Shown in pieces: positions 35,559 through 45,168 of a DNA stretch of 64,000 bases. Location of the stretch: assembly GCF_000718785.1 (NCBI RefSeq), contig NZ_JOCA01000029.1, positions 36,614-100,613 on the forward strand, read 5' to 3'. Below the pieces are notes generated by a model. That model saw only the letters and a list, made by a program, of their open reading frames with translations, did no database searches and was not told the origin of the DNA. Source of the stretch: Streptomyces sp. NRRL WC-3626 (lineage in GTDB: Bacteria; Actinomycetota; Actinomycetes; Streptomycetales; Streptomycetaceae). Positions within the stretch are counted from its first letter, which is position 1. Every line of letters starts with the position of its first letter. The position numbers and the translations under genes are program-made.

Positions 35559-35835
35559 TGTTCCCCTCCTCGGAAGAAAGCCGATGTCCAGCGCGACAGA
35601 AGGCGCCACACGACGTGGAGATTGCTCTGTTGCGTCGAAGACGAGGCTGACGAGTCGGCGACGACTGCCGCACGACGATTCGATCGGCGATGAGCATGTC
35701 CGCGCGGCCACTGAACTGACAAGGCAAGCCACCGTTCACGTCTGTTCGGAACAAGGCTCACTGCATTCCGAACGCACTCGAACAAGGCCGGTTTCGATAG
35801 CAACCGATCACCGCACGCGGGCGCATGCTGAGGCA

Positions 35836-36852
35836 ATGAGCCAGAGAAGGGCCGGTTCCACCGGGCCGGCGGAGGAACCACCACAACCAGCGCACGCCAG
35901 CACCCCTGCCGAGTTCGCTGCGGCACTGCGCACGCTGCGCCTCTGGACCGGACTGACCTACCGCCAGCTTGAGGACAAGGCCGCCGCCCACACCGACCCA
36001 CTCCCGGCCAGCACAGTCGCAACCACTCTCGGCCGTACCACTCTGCCCCGAGAGCGGTTTGTCGGCGCCTTCACCCGCGCGTGCGGCCTGAGTGAAGAAG
36101 ACGTACGTCAGTGGCTCGAGGTACGCCGCCGCATCGCCACCGAAGAGCCCGCACCAACCGGCGACGAGGGGGGCGACGATCGCGACGTATCGACCAATGG
36201 TGTGTCCGTCCCCGCGCACGCCTCGCGGTGGCGCCGGGCGGCCGCCCTTCTCGGTGCCGCGAGCATCGCGGTCGCGGGCACACTTGGCGTCGACAGCTTC
36301 TTCAACGGCACACCGGCGCCGGCCACCCAGCCCTCGCTACCGGTGACCGGACTGCGCATGCTGGCCGTGGGCAGCTGGGCACGTATCCACCCCGCTCGCG
36401 CACCAGAGCTGTGTCTCACCGAAGGCAGGGATCGCACAGGCCGATACCGAACCGCCGTCACCGCTCAACGACTCTGTACGAAGGCCGTCCTGCCTCTGGT
36501 GTTCCTCGAACCGCTGGGCAAGGACACCGTGCAGATCCAGTGGCATCACCCGAAGTACGGCATCGGCTGCCTCACGGTTCTCATGAAGGGGCCGGGGCGC
36601 GACCTTCTTGAGCCCCGGGACGACTGTGCCGACGACAACCGGGCCCAACAGTTCCGCATCGAACCCTTCGGCCCGCCAGCTACAGCTCACTTCCGCATCC
36701 GCCCGGTCGCCACCGGCCGCTGTCTGAGCCTGCGTGACCAAGACACCGAGGACGGGTCGGAAGTCGTTCAGGGCCGCTGCTCCGGCGCCGCGGACCAGGA
36801 CTTCCTGATCGAACTGACCTCACCTCCGCACGTCGCTGCCGGACGCACCTGA
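35836..36852 (+). CDS. XRE helix-turn-helix protein with membrane segment and RICIN-like domain
   Basis: A 338-residue protein in three parts. Residues about 25-105 are an XRE-type HTH (FAAALRTLRLWTGLTYRQLE, TLPRERFVGAFTRACGL). One hydrophobic helix follows at about 137-153 (AAALLGAASIAVAGTLG). The C-terminal 160 residues form a beta-trefoil lectin-like domain, with the QxF/W-type repeat RAQQFRIEPF and GRCLSLRDQDTEDGSEVVQG. The topology implies cytoplasmic DNA-binding and an external sugar-binding sensor. Divergent from a secreted protein, and the intergenic 277 bp show no clear operator. Confidence 0.85.
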   Translation: MSQRRAGSTGPAEEPPQPAHASTPAEFAAALRTLRLWTGLTYRQLEDKAAAHTDPLPASTVATTLGRTTLPRERFVGAFTRACGLSEEDVRQWLEVRRRIATEEPAPTGDEGGDDRDVSTNGVSVPAHASRWRRAAALLGAASIAVAGTLGVDSFFNGTPAPATQPSLPVTGLRMLAVGSWARIHPARAPELCLTEGRDRTGRYRTAVTAQRLCTKAVLPLVFLEPLGKDTVQIQWHHPKYGIGCLTVLMKGPGRDLLEPRDDCADDNRAQQFRIEPFGPPATAHFRIRPVATGRCLSLRDQDTEDGSEVVQGRCSGAADQDFLIELTSPPHVAAGRT

Positions 36853-37077
36853 CGCCGGAGGACATTCCGCTCGCACTGAGGCATCGAGCCGTTCTGCTGC
36901 CGGCCCGGCACCGATGGCGCCCACGAGAAGGGCGGAGCCGAGGGGGCAGATCGGCCACTACCGCCGCAACCCCCCAGGCCGTGGCGTTCCGCACGGGACG
37001 CCACGGCGCTCCCGCCGTACGGCGGTGCCTGGTCGCCGCGGATGGTTCTCTCCCCGAGAGCGACGAGCTGCAACATC

Positions 37078-37460
37078 GGACTGACCCCGGTCATCGACCA
37101 GCGGCAGCTCACCGTGCAGGAGGCCCGTCACCGCCTGGCTCGCGCGATCTGCCACGGCGGCCGGGGCCAGATCCGGCAGGCGTACCGCGAGGGTCAGGAG
37201 GACCAGCCGGCCAGGCTCGAACTGGTACTCAACGCCGTGGTCCTGTGGAACACCCGCACGTTGACGCCGCTGTGGCGCAGCCGCGGGCCGAAGGTCACGA
37301 AATCAAGGACGAGGACGTCGCCCGCCTCTCCCCGCTCAAGGACCGGCACATCAACTTCTTGGGCCGCTGCCTGTTCAGCATCACGGCCAGCGGTCCCGGC
37401 CGTGGGCTGCGGCCCTTCTCCGATCCGGATGCGGCCGAGGACGCCGACGAGGAGGAGTAG
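37078..37460 (+). mobile_element. Tn3-family transposase C-terminal remnant (frameshifted)
   Basis: The last 125 codons of a Tn3-type TnpA: VIDQRQLTVQEARHRLARAI and LELVLNAVVLWNTR in one frame, then VDAAVAQPRAEGHEIKDEDV and ARLSPLKDRHINFLGR in the next, ending in an acidic EDADEEE and a stop. One base is missing near 37258. Nothing upstream to 36853 belongs to the transposase. Confidence 0.8.
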
Positions 37461-37504
37461 CCGGGGGCAGTCCGTCTCGAAGGCGTCCCCTCCCACGTGT
37501 GCGG

Positions 37505-39094
37505 TCAGGGAGCGGGTATGGCCTCGGCCGGGGTTTTCTCGTCGGTGTCCACGGAGGGGGTGGTGGGGCCGCGGAAGGCGATGTAGACGAAGAGGGCGGC
37601 CATGATGGCGGCGCCTGCCCACATGGCCTGCTGCCAGCCGTCGACGAAGGACTGCTGGGCCGTGTGGAGCAGGTCCTGTGCGTGCGATCCGGTACTGTCC
37701 GCGACCTCGACGGCGTTGGCGACGCCTTCGCGGGCGGTGTCCGCGGCGCTGTGGGGGATGTCGTTCAGCTTGTCGCCGATGGAGCTTCGGTAGCCGGCGG
37801 AGACGAGCGCGCCGAGCAGCGCGACGCCGAGTGCGGTGCCGAACTCGCGGGTGACGTCGTTGAGGGCGGAGGCGACGCCCTGCTTCTCGGGCGGCAGGGA
37901 GGCGGTGATGGCTTCTGTGGAGGGGGTCATCGACAGGCCCATGCCGACGCCCATGGCGACCAGGCCGGGCAGGACGGAGAGGTAGCCGCCCTCGACGGAG
38001 ACGAACAGGGCCATGAGCGCCATGCCGACGCCGGCCAGCGCGATGCCCGCCGCCATGGTCGAGCGGGCGCCGGTGCGTGCGGCGAGCTGGGGGGCCAGAC
38101 CGGAGGCCACCATCATGGCCAGGGCCATGGGCATCATCGCGACCGTGGACAGCAGGCCGGACCAGCCGAGTACGGCCTGGAAGAACGGGAAGAGGACGAC
38201 TCCGATACCCGCCTGGACGCCGAAGACCACCAGCAGGGTGATCGACCCGCCGGCCAGGGTGCGCTCGCGGAACAGCCGCACATCCAGCAGGCCGGCGTCG
38301 CGGCGGTGCAGCTCCCAGATGATGAAGCCCGCGCCGGTGGCGAGGCCGACGGTGAGGCTCATCAGCGTCGCGGGGGCGCTCCAGCCGTGTTCGGGGCCTT
38401 CCTGCAGAACGAAGATGAGGCCGGTCGCGGCGATCACGGACAGCAGGGCGCCGACGGTGTCGAACCGGTGGGACGAGGTCTCGCGGGAGTTGGGAACCGC
38501 CTTCAGCGCCATTGCCAGAGCTGCGACGGTGAGGACGGCGGGGAGGGCGAACAGCCAGCGCCAGTCGGCGACATCGACCAGCAGCGCGGAGAGGAACATG
38601 CCCAGGATGCCGCCGCCTCCGGCGATGCCGGTCCACACGCCGATCGCCTTGCCGCGCTGTTCGGCGGGGAAGGTGGAGGTGATGACGGCCAGCGTGATCG
38701 GCATGATCATTGCGGCGCCGATACCGCTGGCCGCGCGGGCGGCGAGCATGACTTCCGCGGTCGGGGCCAGGCCCGCGGTGACGGTGGCGATGCCGAAGAG
38801 GCCCAGTCCGGCGATGAGCGTGGGCTTGCGGCCCAGGCGGTCGCCCAGGGCGCCGAGCGTCAGCAGCAGGGCGGCCAGGAACAGGGTGTAGATGTTGATG
38901 ATCCACAAAACCGTGCTCTGGGACGCACCGTATTCCACGGCCATATGGGTCTGCGCGACATTCAGCCCGGTCACCGAGGCGATGACCGCCATCAGCGCGA
39001 TGGAGACAGCGGTCAGGACCTTGCGCAGCTGAAGCGGGTCGGGGATACCCCCGTCACCGTCCTCCGCGGCCTGTGCGGGTGGGTTCGTACTCAT
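37505..39094 (-). CDS. MFS drug exporter, DHA2 (EmrB/QacA-like) family
   Basis: A 529-residue protein with 14 predicted membrane helices. Motif A is LGALGDRLGRKPT and a motif C-like region is GPALGGVL-like IAGGGGILGMFLSALL. GAGAGGA lies 7 bases before the ATG. The family exports drugs by proton antiport. The divergent XRE-cupin regulator 375 bp away is a plausible controller. Confidence 0.92.
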   Translation of the reverse strand: MSTNPPAQAAEDGDGGIPDPLQLRKVLTAVSIALMAVIASVTGLNVAQTHMAVEYGASQSTVLWIINIYTLFLAALLLTLGALGDRLGRKPTLIAGLGLFGIATVTAGLAPTAEVMLAARAASGIGAAMIMPITLAVITSTFPAEQRGKAIGVWTGIAGGGGILGMFLSALLVDVADWRWLFALPAVLTVAALAMALKAVPNSRETSSHRFDTVGALLSVIAATGLIFVLQEGPEHGWSAPATLMSLTVGLATGAGFIIWELHRRDAGLLDVRLFRERTLAGGSITLLVVFGVQAGIGVVLFPFFQAVLGWSGLLSTVAMMPMALAMMVASGLAPQLAARTGARSTMAAGIALAGVGMALMALFVSVEGGYLSVLPGLVAMGVGMGLSMTPSTEAITASLPPEKQGVASALNDVTREFGTALGVALLGALVSAGYRSSIGDKLNDIPHSAADTAREGVANAVEVADSTGSHAQDLLHTAQQSFVDGWQQAMWAGAAIMAALFVYIAFRGPTTPSVDTDEKTPAEAIPAP

Positions 39095-39220
39095 GGATTT
39101 CCTCTCAAAAGGGCATGCCGGGATGGTTCGTAGCGGGCTGGTCGCCGAGCGGAAAGAAGGGGGGCGGGCGCCGCGCGGATCGGCAGATGACCGGACGACG
39201 GCGGGTGCCGTGCCGCAGCG

Positions 39221-39373
39221 TCAGGAAGCGGGCGTGTCGTCCTGGGCCGCGTAGAGGGCCGCGTCGGTGTCCGCAGTGGCCAGCACGCTGTTGATGTGAG
39301 CGCCGGCCAGGGCTCCGGCCGCTGCGGCGGCACCGACCTGGTCGCTCGCGTAGGGAGAAGTCGTCACAGCCAT
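39221..39373 (-). CDS. Small hypothetical protein between exporter and regulator
   Basis: A 50-residue frame (SDQVGAAAAAGALAGAHINS core, ending AAQDDTPAS) with consistent GC3 bias; a start at 39424 would make it 67 residues. AGGAAAGG is 10 bases before the ATG at 39373. No family recognised; could be a short conserved protein of unknown role or chance. Confidence 0.4.
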   Translation of the reverse strand: MAVTTSPYASDQVGAAAAAGALAGAHINSVLATADTDAALYAAQDDTPAS

Positions 39374-39450
39374 GCCCTCCGGCCTTTCCTGCGCGTGGCC
39401 CCACACGGTGCGGGCCATCTGCACACGACGCTAAGCCGGGCATGCACTTA

Positions 39451-39468
39451 AGGCATACGATGTTGCCT
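39451..39468. promoter_or_regulatory. Palindrome overlapping the XRE-cupin promoter
   Basis: AGGCA (39451-39455) and TGCCT (39464-39468) flank TACGATGT. A -10-like TACGAT ends 7 bases before the ATG at 39469, which suggests a leaderless mRNA controlled by this element. Confidence 0.45.
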
Positions 39469-40059
39469 ATGACGCAAGAAGATGGAGATCTGGACAGCCT
39501 CGTGCGCAAACGCCTGCGCGCTCTGCGGGTGGCGCAGGGCTGGTCCCTGGAAGAGCTGGCGAAGCGGGCCAACCTCAGCCAGTCCTCGCTGAGCCGCATC
39601 GAGAACGGCCAGCGCCGCCTCGCTCTGGACCAGCTCGTCACCCTCGCCCGCGCTTTGGACACCACCCTCGATCAGCTGGTGGAGACCGCCACCGACGACG
39701 TCGTCTCCAGCCCGACGGTCGATGCCACTCACAGCCGGATGCGCTGGAGCATCAAGGCCGACCCTGGAATGAGCGTGGTGCGCCAGCGACTGACCGAGCC
39801 TCCCCCCGTGAATCCGGCGCGCATGCGCGCCCACCCGGGACGTGAATGGCTCGTCGTCCTGTCCGGGACCGCCGTCCTGATGCTCGGCCACCACCGTCTG
39901 CGCCTGGAGACCAACCAGGCGGCCGAGTTCCCCACGATGATGCCGCACGCGATCGGCGCCGAAGGCGGGCCCTGCGAGATCCTGGGCATCTTCGACCGCG
40001 ATGCCCGCCGCGGGCACCAGCGCGATGACGCCGACAGTCCTGAGAGCCCTACCGCCTAG
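39469..40059 (+). CDS. XRE-family regulator with cupin domain
   Basis: A 196-residue regulator: HTH at about 10-65 (VRKRLRALRVAQGWSLEELA, ANLSQSSLSRIENGQRR) and a C-terminal cupin barrel (REWLVVLSGTAVLMLGHHRL, PHAIGAEGGPCEILGIFDRD). This architecture is common for regulators that sense small ligands and control exporters or oxidoreductases. It diverges from the MFS gene and is followed by a methyltransferase. Confidence 0.9.
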   Translation: MTQEDGDLDSLVRKRLRALRVAQGWSLEELAKRANLSQSSLSRIENGQRRLALDQLVTLARALDTTLDQLVETATDDVVSSPTVDATHSRMRWSIKADPGMSVVRQRLTEPPPVNPARMRAHPGREWLVVLSGTAVLMLGHHRLRLETNQAAEFPTMMPHAIGAEGGPCEILGIFDRDARRGHQRDDADSPESPTA

Positions 40060-40183
40060 CGGCCGACTCCGCGGCCCGGCGCCGAATCGGGCTCTTGCGC
40101 GTCGGGCATCACCCCCGGCCATCGCCTTGCGCTGACAGGGATTTTCCGTGCCGTTAACGCATAGCCGTTCTAGGGTGAAGAGC

Positions 40184-41047
40184 ATGAGCCACGCACACAC
40201 CCATGCCCCTCACAGCCGGCACCACGACCACCGGATCGGCACCGGCGTCCAGGCCGAGATCCTCGACCTGGACGCCGAGGTCCTCGCCGAGCACACCGCC
40301 TCCATCACCGCATGGCTGCCGCTGACGGCCCGCCCGCACCACCTCGTGGACCTGGGCTGCGGCACCGGCGCGGGCACCTTCGCCCTCCTCGACCGCTTCC
40401 CCGACGCACACATCACCGCCGTCGACGCCTCCGCCGACCACCTGCAACGCCTGCGCGCCCAGGCGTGCGCCCGCGGCGTCGAGGACCGCGTGCGCACGGT
40501 GCAGGCCGACCTCGACGACGTCGCCTGGCCGGACCTCGGCTCACCGGACCTGGTGTGGGCGTCGGCCTCGATGCACCACATGGCCCACCCGGACCATGTG
40601 CTGCGCACCGTCCATGACACGCTCGCGCCCGGCGGCCTGTTCGCCGTCGTGGAACTGGCCGGCCATCCCCGTTTCCTACCCGAGAACGCCCCTGCCAACC
40701 GGCCCGGCCTCGAAGAGCGCGTCCACGCCGCGGCCGACCGCCTCCAGGCCGAACACATGCCCCACCGCGGCGCCGACTGGGGCCCGATGCTGACCGCAGC
40801 CGGCTTCACCGTGGAAGGCGAACGCACCATCACCGTCAACCTCGAAGGCGAACGCAGCGAGGCAATCGGCCGTTACGCCATCGGCGTCCTGCAGCGCATC
40901 CGCAGCGTCGTCGCCGACAGGCTCACCACCGAAGACCTCGCCGCGTTCGACCAACTCCTCGACACCAGCAGTCCGCACAGCATCCTGCACCGCGACGACC
41001 TGACGGTACGCACCGAACGCACCGTCTGGGCCGCCCGGCGCGCCTGA
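40184..41047 (+). CDS. Class I SAM-dependent methyltransferase
   Basis: A 287-residue protein. A histidine-rich N-terminus (HAHTHAPHSRHHDHRIGTG) precedes the SAM-binding motif HLVDLGCGTGAGTF and an acidic post-II motif. ATG chosen with GAAGAG upstream. The His-rich tail could bind metal but this is not shown. Substrate unknown. It follows the XRE-cupin gene by 124 bp. Confidence 0.9.
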   Translation: MSHAHTHAPHSRHHDHRIGTGVQAEILDLDAEVLAEHTASITAWLPLTARPHHLVDLGCGTGAGTFALLDRFPDAHITAVDASADHLQRLRAQACARGVEDRVRTVQADLDDVAWPDLGSPDLVWASASMHHMAHPDHVLRTVHDTLAPGGLFAVVELAGHPRFLPENAPANRPGLEERVHAAADRLQAEHMPHRGADWGPMLTAAGFTVEGERTITVNLEGERSEAIGRYAIGVLQRIRSVVADRLTTEDLAAFDQLLDTSSPHSILHRDDLTVRTERTVWAARRA

Positions 41048-41132
41048 CGCCGGGCACGAGGGGCGCCGCACCCGACGGGTCACGCACAACCAGGCCGCCA
41101 CCTCCGCGTGACGCGAGACCACTCGTAAACTC

Positions 41133-41312
41133 CGGTACGTGGTGGAGCAGACCTTCGCCCTGCTCCACCACTTCAGGCGCCTCGCTGTCCGCTGGGGACG
41201 CCGCACCGAACTCCACGACGCCTTCGTCTCCCTGGCCTGCAGCCTCATCTGCTGGCGACGCCTCAAGAAGGCCCAGCGTGAGCGCGACGGCTCAGACCCT
41301 CGAACGCTATAG
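41133..41312 (+). mobile_element. IS5-type transposase C-terminal remnant
   Basis: In-frame LRYVVEQTFALLHHFRRLAV followed by RWGRRTELHDAFVSLACSLI and CWRRLKK is the conserved end of the DDE transposase of IS5-related elements. Nothing of the N-terminal or DDE core precedes it. It matches the family of the N-terminal half found at 47168 on the same strand. Confidence 0.8.
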
Positions 41313-41398
41313 GTACGCAGGGCAGCGGGGGCCCTCCATGCTGGGGTGCACGTGCCGCGAAGCACGCACAAACGTCCAAGCTGCCACGGGGAGTACAT

Positions 41399-41743
41399 AT
41401 GACTGCCGTAAGGCCCCTTGCTGCTGTGACGGGAAGCATCGTCCTGGCTGTGAGCGGTCTGACCGCGCTGACCGCCACGCCGGCCGCCGCCGCAGGCCAG
41501 TGCGGGAGAGCCACCACGAAGGAGGTCGTTGGCGCAAAGATCACATACAGCGTCTGCTGGAACGACGACGGTGAGAACCTGGTTCAAGGAACCCTTTATG
41601 ACACCCTGAACGACAGGAAGTTTGCCAATGCCGAGTCCAAGATCGGCCCCTGGCATTCGCAGATGGCGACGGGTAGCAGTCAAACCTTCTCCACCGGCTG
41701 GCAGCTTTCTGGCAAAATAAGTGTCACCATTTGGCGTATGTGA
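41399..41743 (+). CDS. Small secreted protein
   Basis: A 114-residue exported protein: signal peptide (AAVTGSIVLAVSGLTALTAT, cleavage near PAAAAG) and a mature domain of about 80 residues with two cysteines (QCGRAT, SVCWNDDG). GGGGAG lies 6 bases upstream. Codon use is less GC-biased than its neighbours toward the C-terminus. No family recognised. Confidence 0.75.
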   Translation: MTAVRPLAAVTGSIVLAVSGLTALTATPAAAAGQCGRATTKEVVGAKITYSVCWNDDGENLVQGTLYDTLNDRKFANAESKIGPWHSQMATGSSQTFSTGWQLSGKISVTIWRM

Positions 41744-41847
41744 ACGCTTTTAAGGGATTGCCGGGAAGCAAGTCGTGGCTTCCATCTGCGGGACTCGTTG
41801 AATCTCAATGGGCTGTCAAGCCCCGGGAGGCACGAACAGCTTGATCC

Positions 41848-42045
41848 GCCGGGACGCCGGAGGGTCCACCACAGCGGCTCATCCGGCCCGTCGAGGGCCT
41901 GCGGGCGCACCTGCTGCTGGGTAGAGCCGCAACCAGACGAACGCGTCGCTGGAGGCGGCGATCCATTGCAGGGCCTGGGAGCCCTTGCGGATGACGCCGA
42001 TCGTCTGGTTACCGGGGCTGACCCGGTCCCGGCTGACGCCGAGGC
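41848..42045 (-). mobile_element. Remnant of a tyrosine site-specific recombinase
   Basis: Minus-strand codons read SRDRVSPGNQTIGVIRKGSQ, then ALQWIAASSDAFVWLRLY and, after a frame change, DEPLWWTLRRP. This series matches the central part of actinobacterial phage-type integrases, upstream of the catalytic Arg-His-Tyr region, which is absent. Confidence 0.6.
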
Positions 42046-42097
42046 TCCGAGGCCCGGGGGCCGGCCGAGATGGAGAAGGCGACCAGCGCGCGGTCGC

Positions 42098-42270
42098 AAC
42101 AGGTCCTCCGTGCCGTCCTGGTAGCGCTGGTAGAGCTGCCCGGCCCGGCCGAAGATCTTCCGGGCGAGCGCGTGGCGGCCGTCCTGGAGGTTGGCCTGCA
42201 TCTTGATCTGGCGCCGGTAGCCGGGCTCGTCGGCCAGGCGCAGAATGTGGAGGGTCTTCGCGATCCGCCG
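42098..42270 (-). mobile_element. Tn3-family transposase fragment
   Basis: Minus-strand codons read RRIAKTLHILRLADEPGYRR followed by QIKMQANLQDGRHALARKIF and GQLYQRYQDGTEDLL, a segment found near the C-terminus of Tn3-type TnpA proteins. It differs in sequence from the remnants at 37.1 and 42.9 kb, so it came from a different element. Confidence 0.7.
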
Positions 42271-42400
42271 ACTTCTTTGGGGGTGGCTGTGTGGCGCGAG
42301 GCGTGTGGGGGCAACTTCATGCAGCTCAGCGCAGGTGTGGGCAGCCGTATCGTGTGCAACTCATGTGGCGCCACTCGACGGTTGTGTAGGGTCGCCGATC

Positions 42401-42874
42401 ATGACTGATGACTGGCGCCAGGACCGGATCGGTAGCGCGCTTCGGGGTGAGAACCCTGCGGTGCTCCGCAAGCTGGCGGCGGGATTCGCGGTGATCGGGG
42501 ACGTCCAGTTCCTGCCGGGTTACTCGGTGCTTCTGGTGGATGATCCTCCGGTGCAGCGGCTGTCGGAACTTCCGAAGAGCAGGCGGCTGGCGTTTCTCTC
42601 CGATATGGACAAGCTGGGCGAGGTCGTCGAGCGCGCTTGCAGGCGGTTGGACCCGGCTTTTCGGCGGGTCAATCTGGAAATCCTCGGGAACACCGACCCG
42701 TTCCTGTATGCGCACGTGTGGCCGCGGTTCGACTGGGAGCCGACCGATTTTGTGGGTCGGCCGGTGTGGCTCTATCCGCGTGACCGGTGGAGCGACGGCC
42801 AATACGCGCTTGGCCGACAGCACGACGCGATGCGCGAGGCAATCGGTGAGGAACTGGACCGTCTCGCCTCCTGA
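42401..42874 (+). CDS. HIT-like (diadenosine polyphosphate hydrolase-like) protein
   Basis: A 157-residue protein: DWRQDRIGSALRGENPAVLR at the start, FLPGYSVLLVDDPPVQRLSE and FLYAHVWPRFDWEP. The last corresponds to the HIT triad region but only one histidine remains, so hydrolase activity is doubtful. A perfect 17-bp terminator follows the stop directly. It is intact while flanked on both sides by transposase debris. Confidence 0.75.
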   Translation: MTDDWRQDRIGSALRGENPAVLRKLAAGFAVIGDVQFLPGYSVLLVDDPPVQRLSELPKSRRLAFLSDMDKLGEVVERACRRLDPAFRRVNLEILGNTDPFLYAHVWPRFDWEPTDFVGRPVWLYPRDRWSDGQYALGRQHDAMREAIGEELDRLAS

Positions 42875-42875
42875 A

Positions 42876-42913
42876 ACGTTCTGGTGGCAACCGACGGGTT
42901 GCCACCAGAACGT
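42876..42913. terminator. Intrinsic terminator, 17-bp perfect stem
   Basis: ACGTTCTGGTGGCAACC and its complement flank a GACG loop, starting two bases after the stop of the HIT-like gene. Confidence 0.9.
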
Positions 42914-42931
42914 CAGTGACAGGAGATGCGT

Positions 42932-44133
42932 ACTGCCGCCGAACGGCGCGGCCACAACATCGACAAGCGGGACCGTGACGACGTCGGCCGCGCCGCCCGG
43001 AAGGCGGGCAAGTTCCTGGGGTACGCCGTCAGTCGGGGACGTACTACCCGCTGGGTGAGACGGTGCCGGTGCACAAGGCGATGGAAGGGGACTGGGCGGA
43101 GGTCGTCCACCGGACCGACAAGCGGGGCCGGCGCCGGGTGGTGCGAACACCGGGATCAAGGCCGTGGCGTCCGGCGGCCACGGGCACACCGAGGACGAGC
43201 TGCGGTACGTGCGGCGCCGGTATCTGTCGGCGGAGTCGGCCCGCGCCATCGCCGTCCAGATCGCGAACGCCACCTTCGCCGCCCGCAGCGCTGGGCTGTG
43301 GGGCCAGGGCTCGACCGCGGTCGCCTCCGACTCCACGCACGTGCGCGCCTACGACCAGAACCTGTTCACCGAGTGGCACTCGCGCTACGGCGGGCGCGGG
43401 GTGCTCATCTACTGGCACGTGGAGAAGAAGTCCCTGGCGATCCACTTCCAGCTGATCAACTGCACCGTCTCCGAGGTTGCCGCGATGATCGAGGGCGCGA
43501 TGCGGCACTGCACCACCATGGACGTCGAGGTCAACTACGCAGACAGCCAAGGCCAGTCGGAGATCGGGTTCGGCATCACGGGGTTGCTGAACTTCGATCT
43601 GCTGCCGCGTATCAAGCGGATCAACAAGGTGAAGCTGTACCGGCCCGTGGCCGGCGAACCGGACGCCTACCCGCAGCTCACCCCGGCGCTGACCCGGCCG
43701 GTCCGCTGGGAACTCATCGCCCAGCAGTACGACCAGATGATCAAGTACGCCACCGCGATCCGGACGCGGACCGGGTCCACCGAGGCGATCCTGCGCCGCG
43801 AACTCCGTGATCGCCTACGGCAAGGGCGGGGAGATCGCGTCGAACCGGCGCGACGAGCAGGAGATGTTCGTCCTGTGCCTGCGCATCCTGCAATCGGCCC
43901 TGGTCTTCGTGAACACTCTGATGCTCCAGGACATCCTCGGTGAACCCGAATGGGCCGACCTCCTCACGCCCGCCGACCAGCGCGGCCTGATCCCGCTGTT
44001 CTGGTCCCACGTCCGGCCCTACGGCGTGGTGAACCTCGACACGGACACCCGCCTCGACCTCACCGCGGTGACCGTTCCCGGCTCTCGGGCCGCAGACGGC
44101 AAGGCCGTACGTTCCACCGTGGTGGAAACATGA
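42932..44133 (+). mobile_element. Tn3-family transposase with two internal deletions
   Basis: Reading frames in order show RRGHNIDKRDRDDVGRAARK, GTYYPLGETVPVHKAMEGDW with RTDKRGRRRVVR, then directly ANTGIKAVASGGHGHTEDEL, a long intact stretch (TEWHSRYGGRGVLIYWHVE, NFDLLPRIKRINKVKLYRPV, TGSTEAILRR), then directly NSVIAYGKGGEIASNRRDEQ to a stop. Compared with full TnpA proteins, about 170 codons are missing at 43140 and about 60-70 at 43800, plus a frameshift near 43040. Non-functional. The 186 bp after it hold nothing recognised. Confidence 0.85.
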
Positions 44134-44319
44134 ACCTGCGCAGGTACAGCACGTCGATCGGGCCGCGCCAGCGTGGGGCGGCACCGGCTCACAGCTGCCC
44201 TGGGCTTACTCGAAACATGCGCGTGAAGCTCCAGAGTGGGCAGCTCTCCGTCCCGAGGCTACGGTTCCACCTGCGCGGCCCAACCTCGGCGGACGCGATG
44301 GCTTCCGTAGTGGCGGCGG

Positions 44320-45147
44320 TCAAAGGCTCTTCAGCGCAGCGGCGCTGGGGCTGCCGGCTTCTGCCGTGTACATCACCAAGGAGAAGCCTGAGCCGGGCAG
44401 GCTGAGGGTGTGCCGGTCGATTTCCAGCTCGCCCAGTGTGCGGTGATGCAGGTTTTTTCGCACGCTGGGCATGGGGCGCACAGCGTGATTACGCCAGCTG
44501 CTCGCAAAATCTGGATCGTGGGCTGCGAACTCGTTGATTAGCTCTGCGAGCACGTTATCCGTGGGGTGCCGAACGCTGGCTGCGCGCAATTGAGCGGCTG
44601 CCTGCTGAGAGAAATCGGACTCCGAACCGGGCGCGCCGGTGCAGAGGGTGGCACGGAATCTCGTCGACATGCGCGTGACGTTGCGCTCGTCAGGTGTGAG
44701 ACGGGAGAAGTCTGTAATCAGAGCTGCGGCTGCTGCGTTCCAGGCGACGATGTCTTGCCGGTCGTTGACGATGTAGGCAGGGATGCCGTCAAGTCTGCCG
44801 AGTAGCTGCTGGGCATCCTCGGGTACGTGCTCTGGCGCGCCGCCGTTCTCCGCTGGCAGCACTTGTCCGGCCAGGCGGGCCAGATGGTCACGCTCTGCTT
44901 CGGTGAGCTGGAGAGCCGTCGCCAGCGCAACCAACACCTGCGGTGAGGGCCGGGGTGCCCGTGCCTGTTCCAGTCGTTCGTAGTAGCTCACCGACACCTG
45001 TGCCAGGGCGGCTACCTCTTCGCGGCGCAGTCCAGGTGTGCGACGGGCGCGCCGGCCTGGTGGAAGCGTCGCTTCGGCCGGCACATCTTCTGGTCGCAGT
45101 TCCTCGCGGCGCCGGCGGAGGAAGGCTGCGAGTTCCTGGCTGCTCAC
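44320..45147 (-). CDS. XRE-family regulator, MmyB-like ligand domain
   Basis: A 275-residue regulator: HTH at about 35-85 (RTPGLRREEVAALAQVSVSY, YERLEQAR) and an MmyB-like PAS-type domain (IPAYIVNDRQDIVAWNAAAA through LSLPGSGFSLVMYTAE). Proteins of this type usually repress a divergent oxidoreductase gene, here a SnoaL-like/NmrA-like operon 126 bp away, with a long inverted repeat in the gap. Confidence 0.9.
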   Translation of the reverse strand: MSSQELAAFLRRRREELRPEDVPAEATLPPGRRARRTPGLRREEVAALAQVSVSYYERLEQARAPRPSPQVLVALATALQLTEAERDHLARLAGQVLPAENGGAPEHVPEDAQQLLGRLDGIPAYIVNDRQDIVAWNAAAAALITDFSRLTPDERNVTRMSTRFRATLCTGAPGSESDFSQQAAAQLRAASVRHPTDNVLAELINEFAAHDPDFASSWRNHAVRPMPSVRKNLHHRTLGELEIDRHTLSLPGSGFSLVMYTAEAGSPSAAALKSL

Positions 45148-45168
45148 TCTTTCATCCTGGCACAGGAG

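Noticed and set aside
42876..42913. The long perfect inverted repeat considered as a transposon end
   Set aside because: It begins two bases after a stop codon and has a 4-base loop, so a terminator is the simpler reading; no matching copy exists at the other end of the Tn3 remnant.
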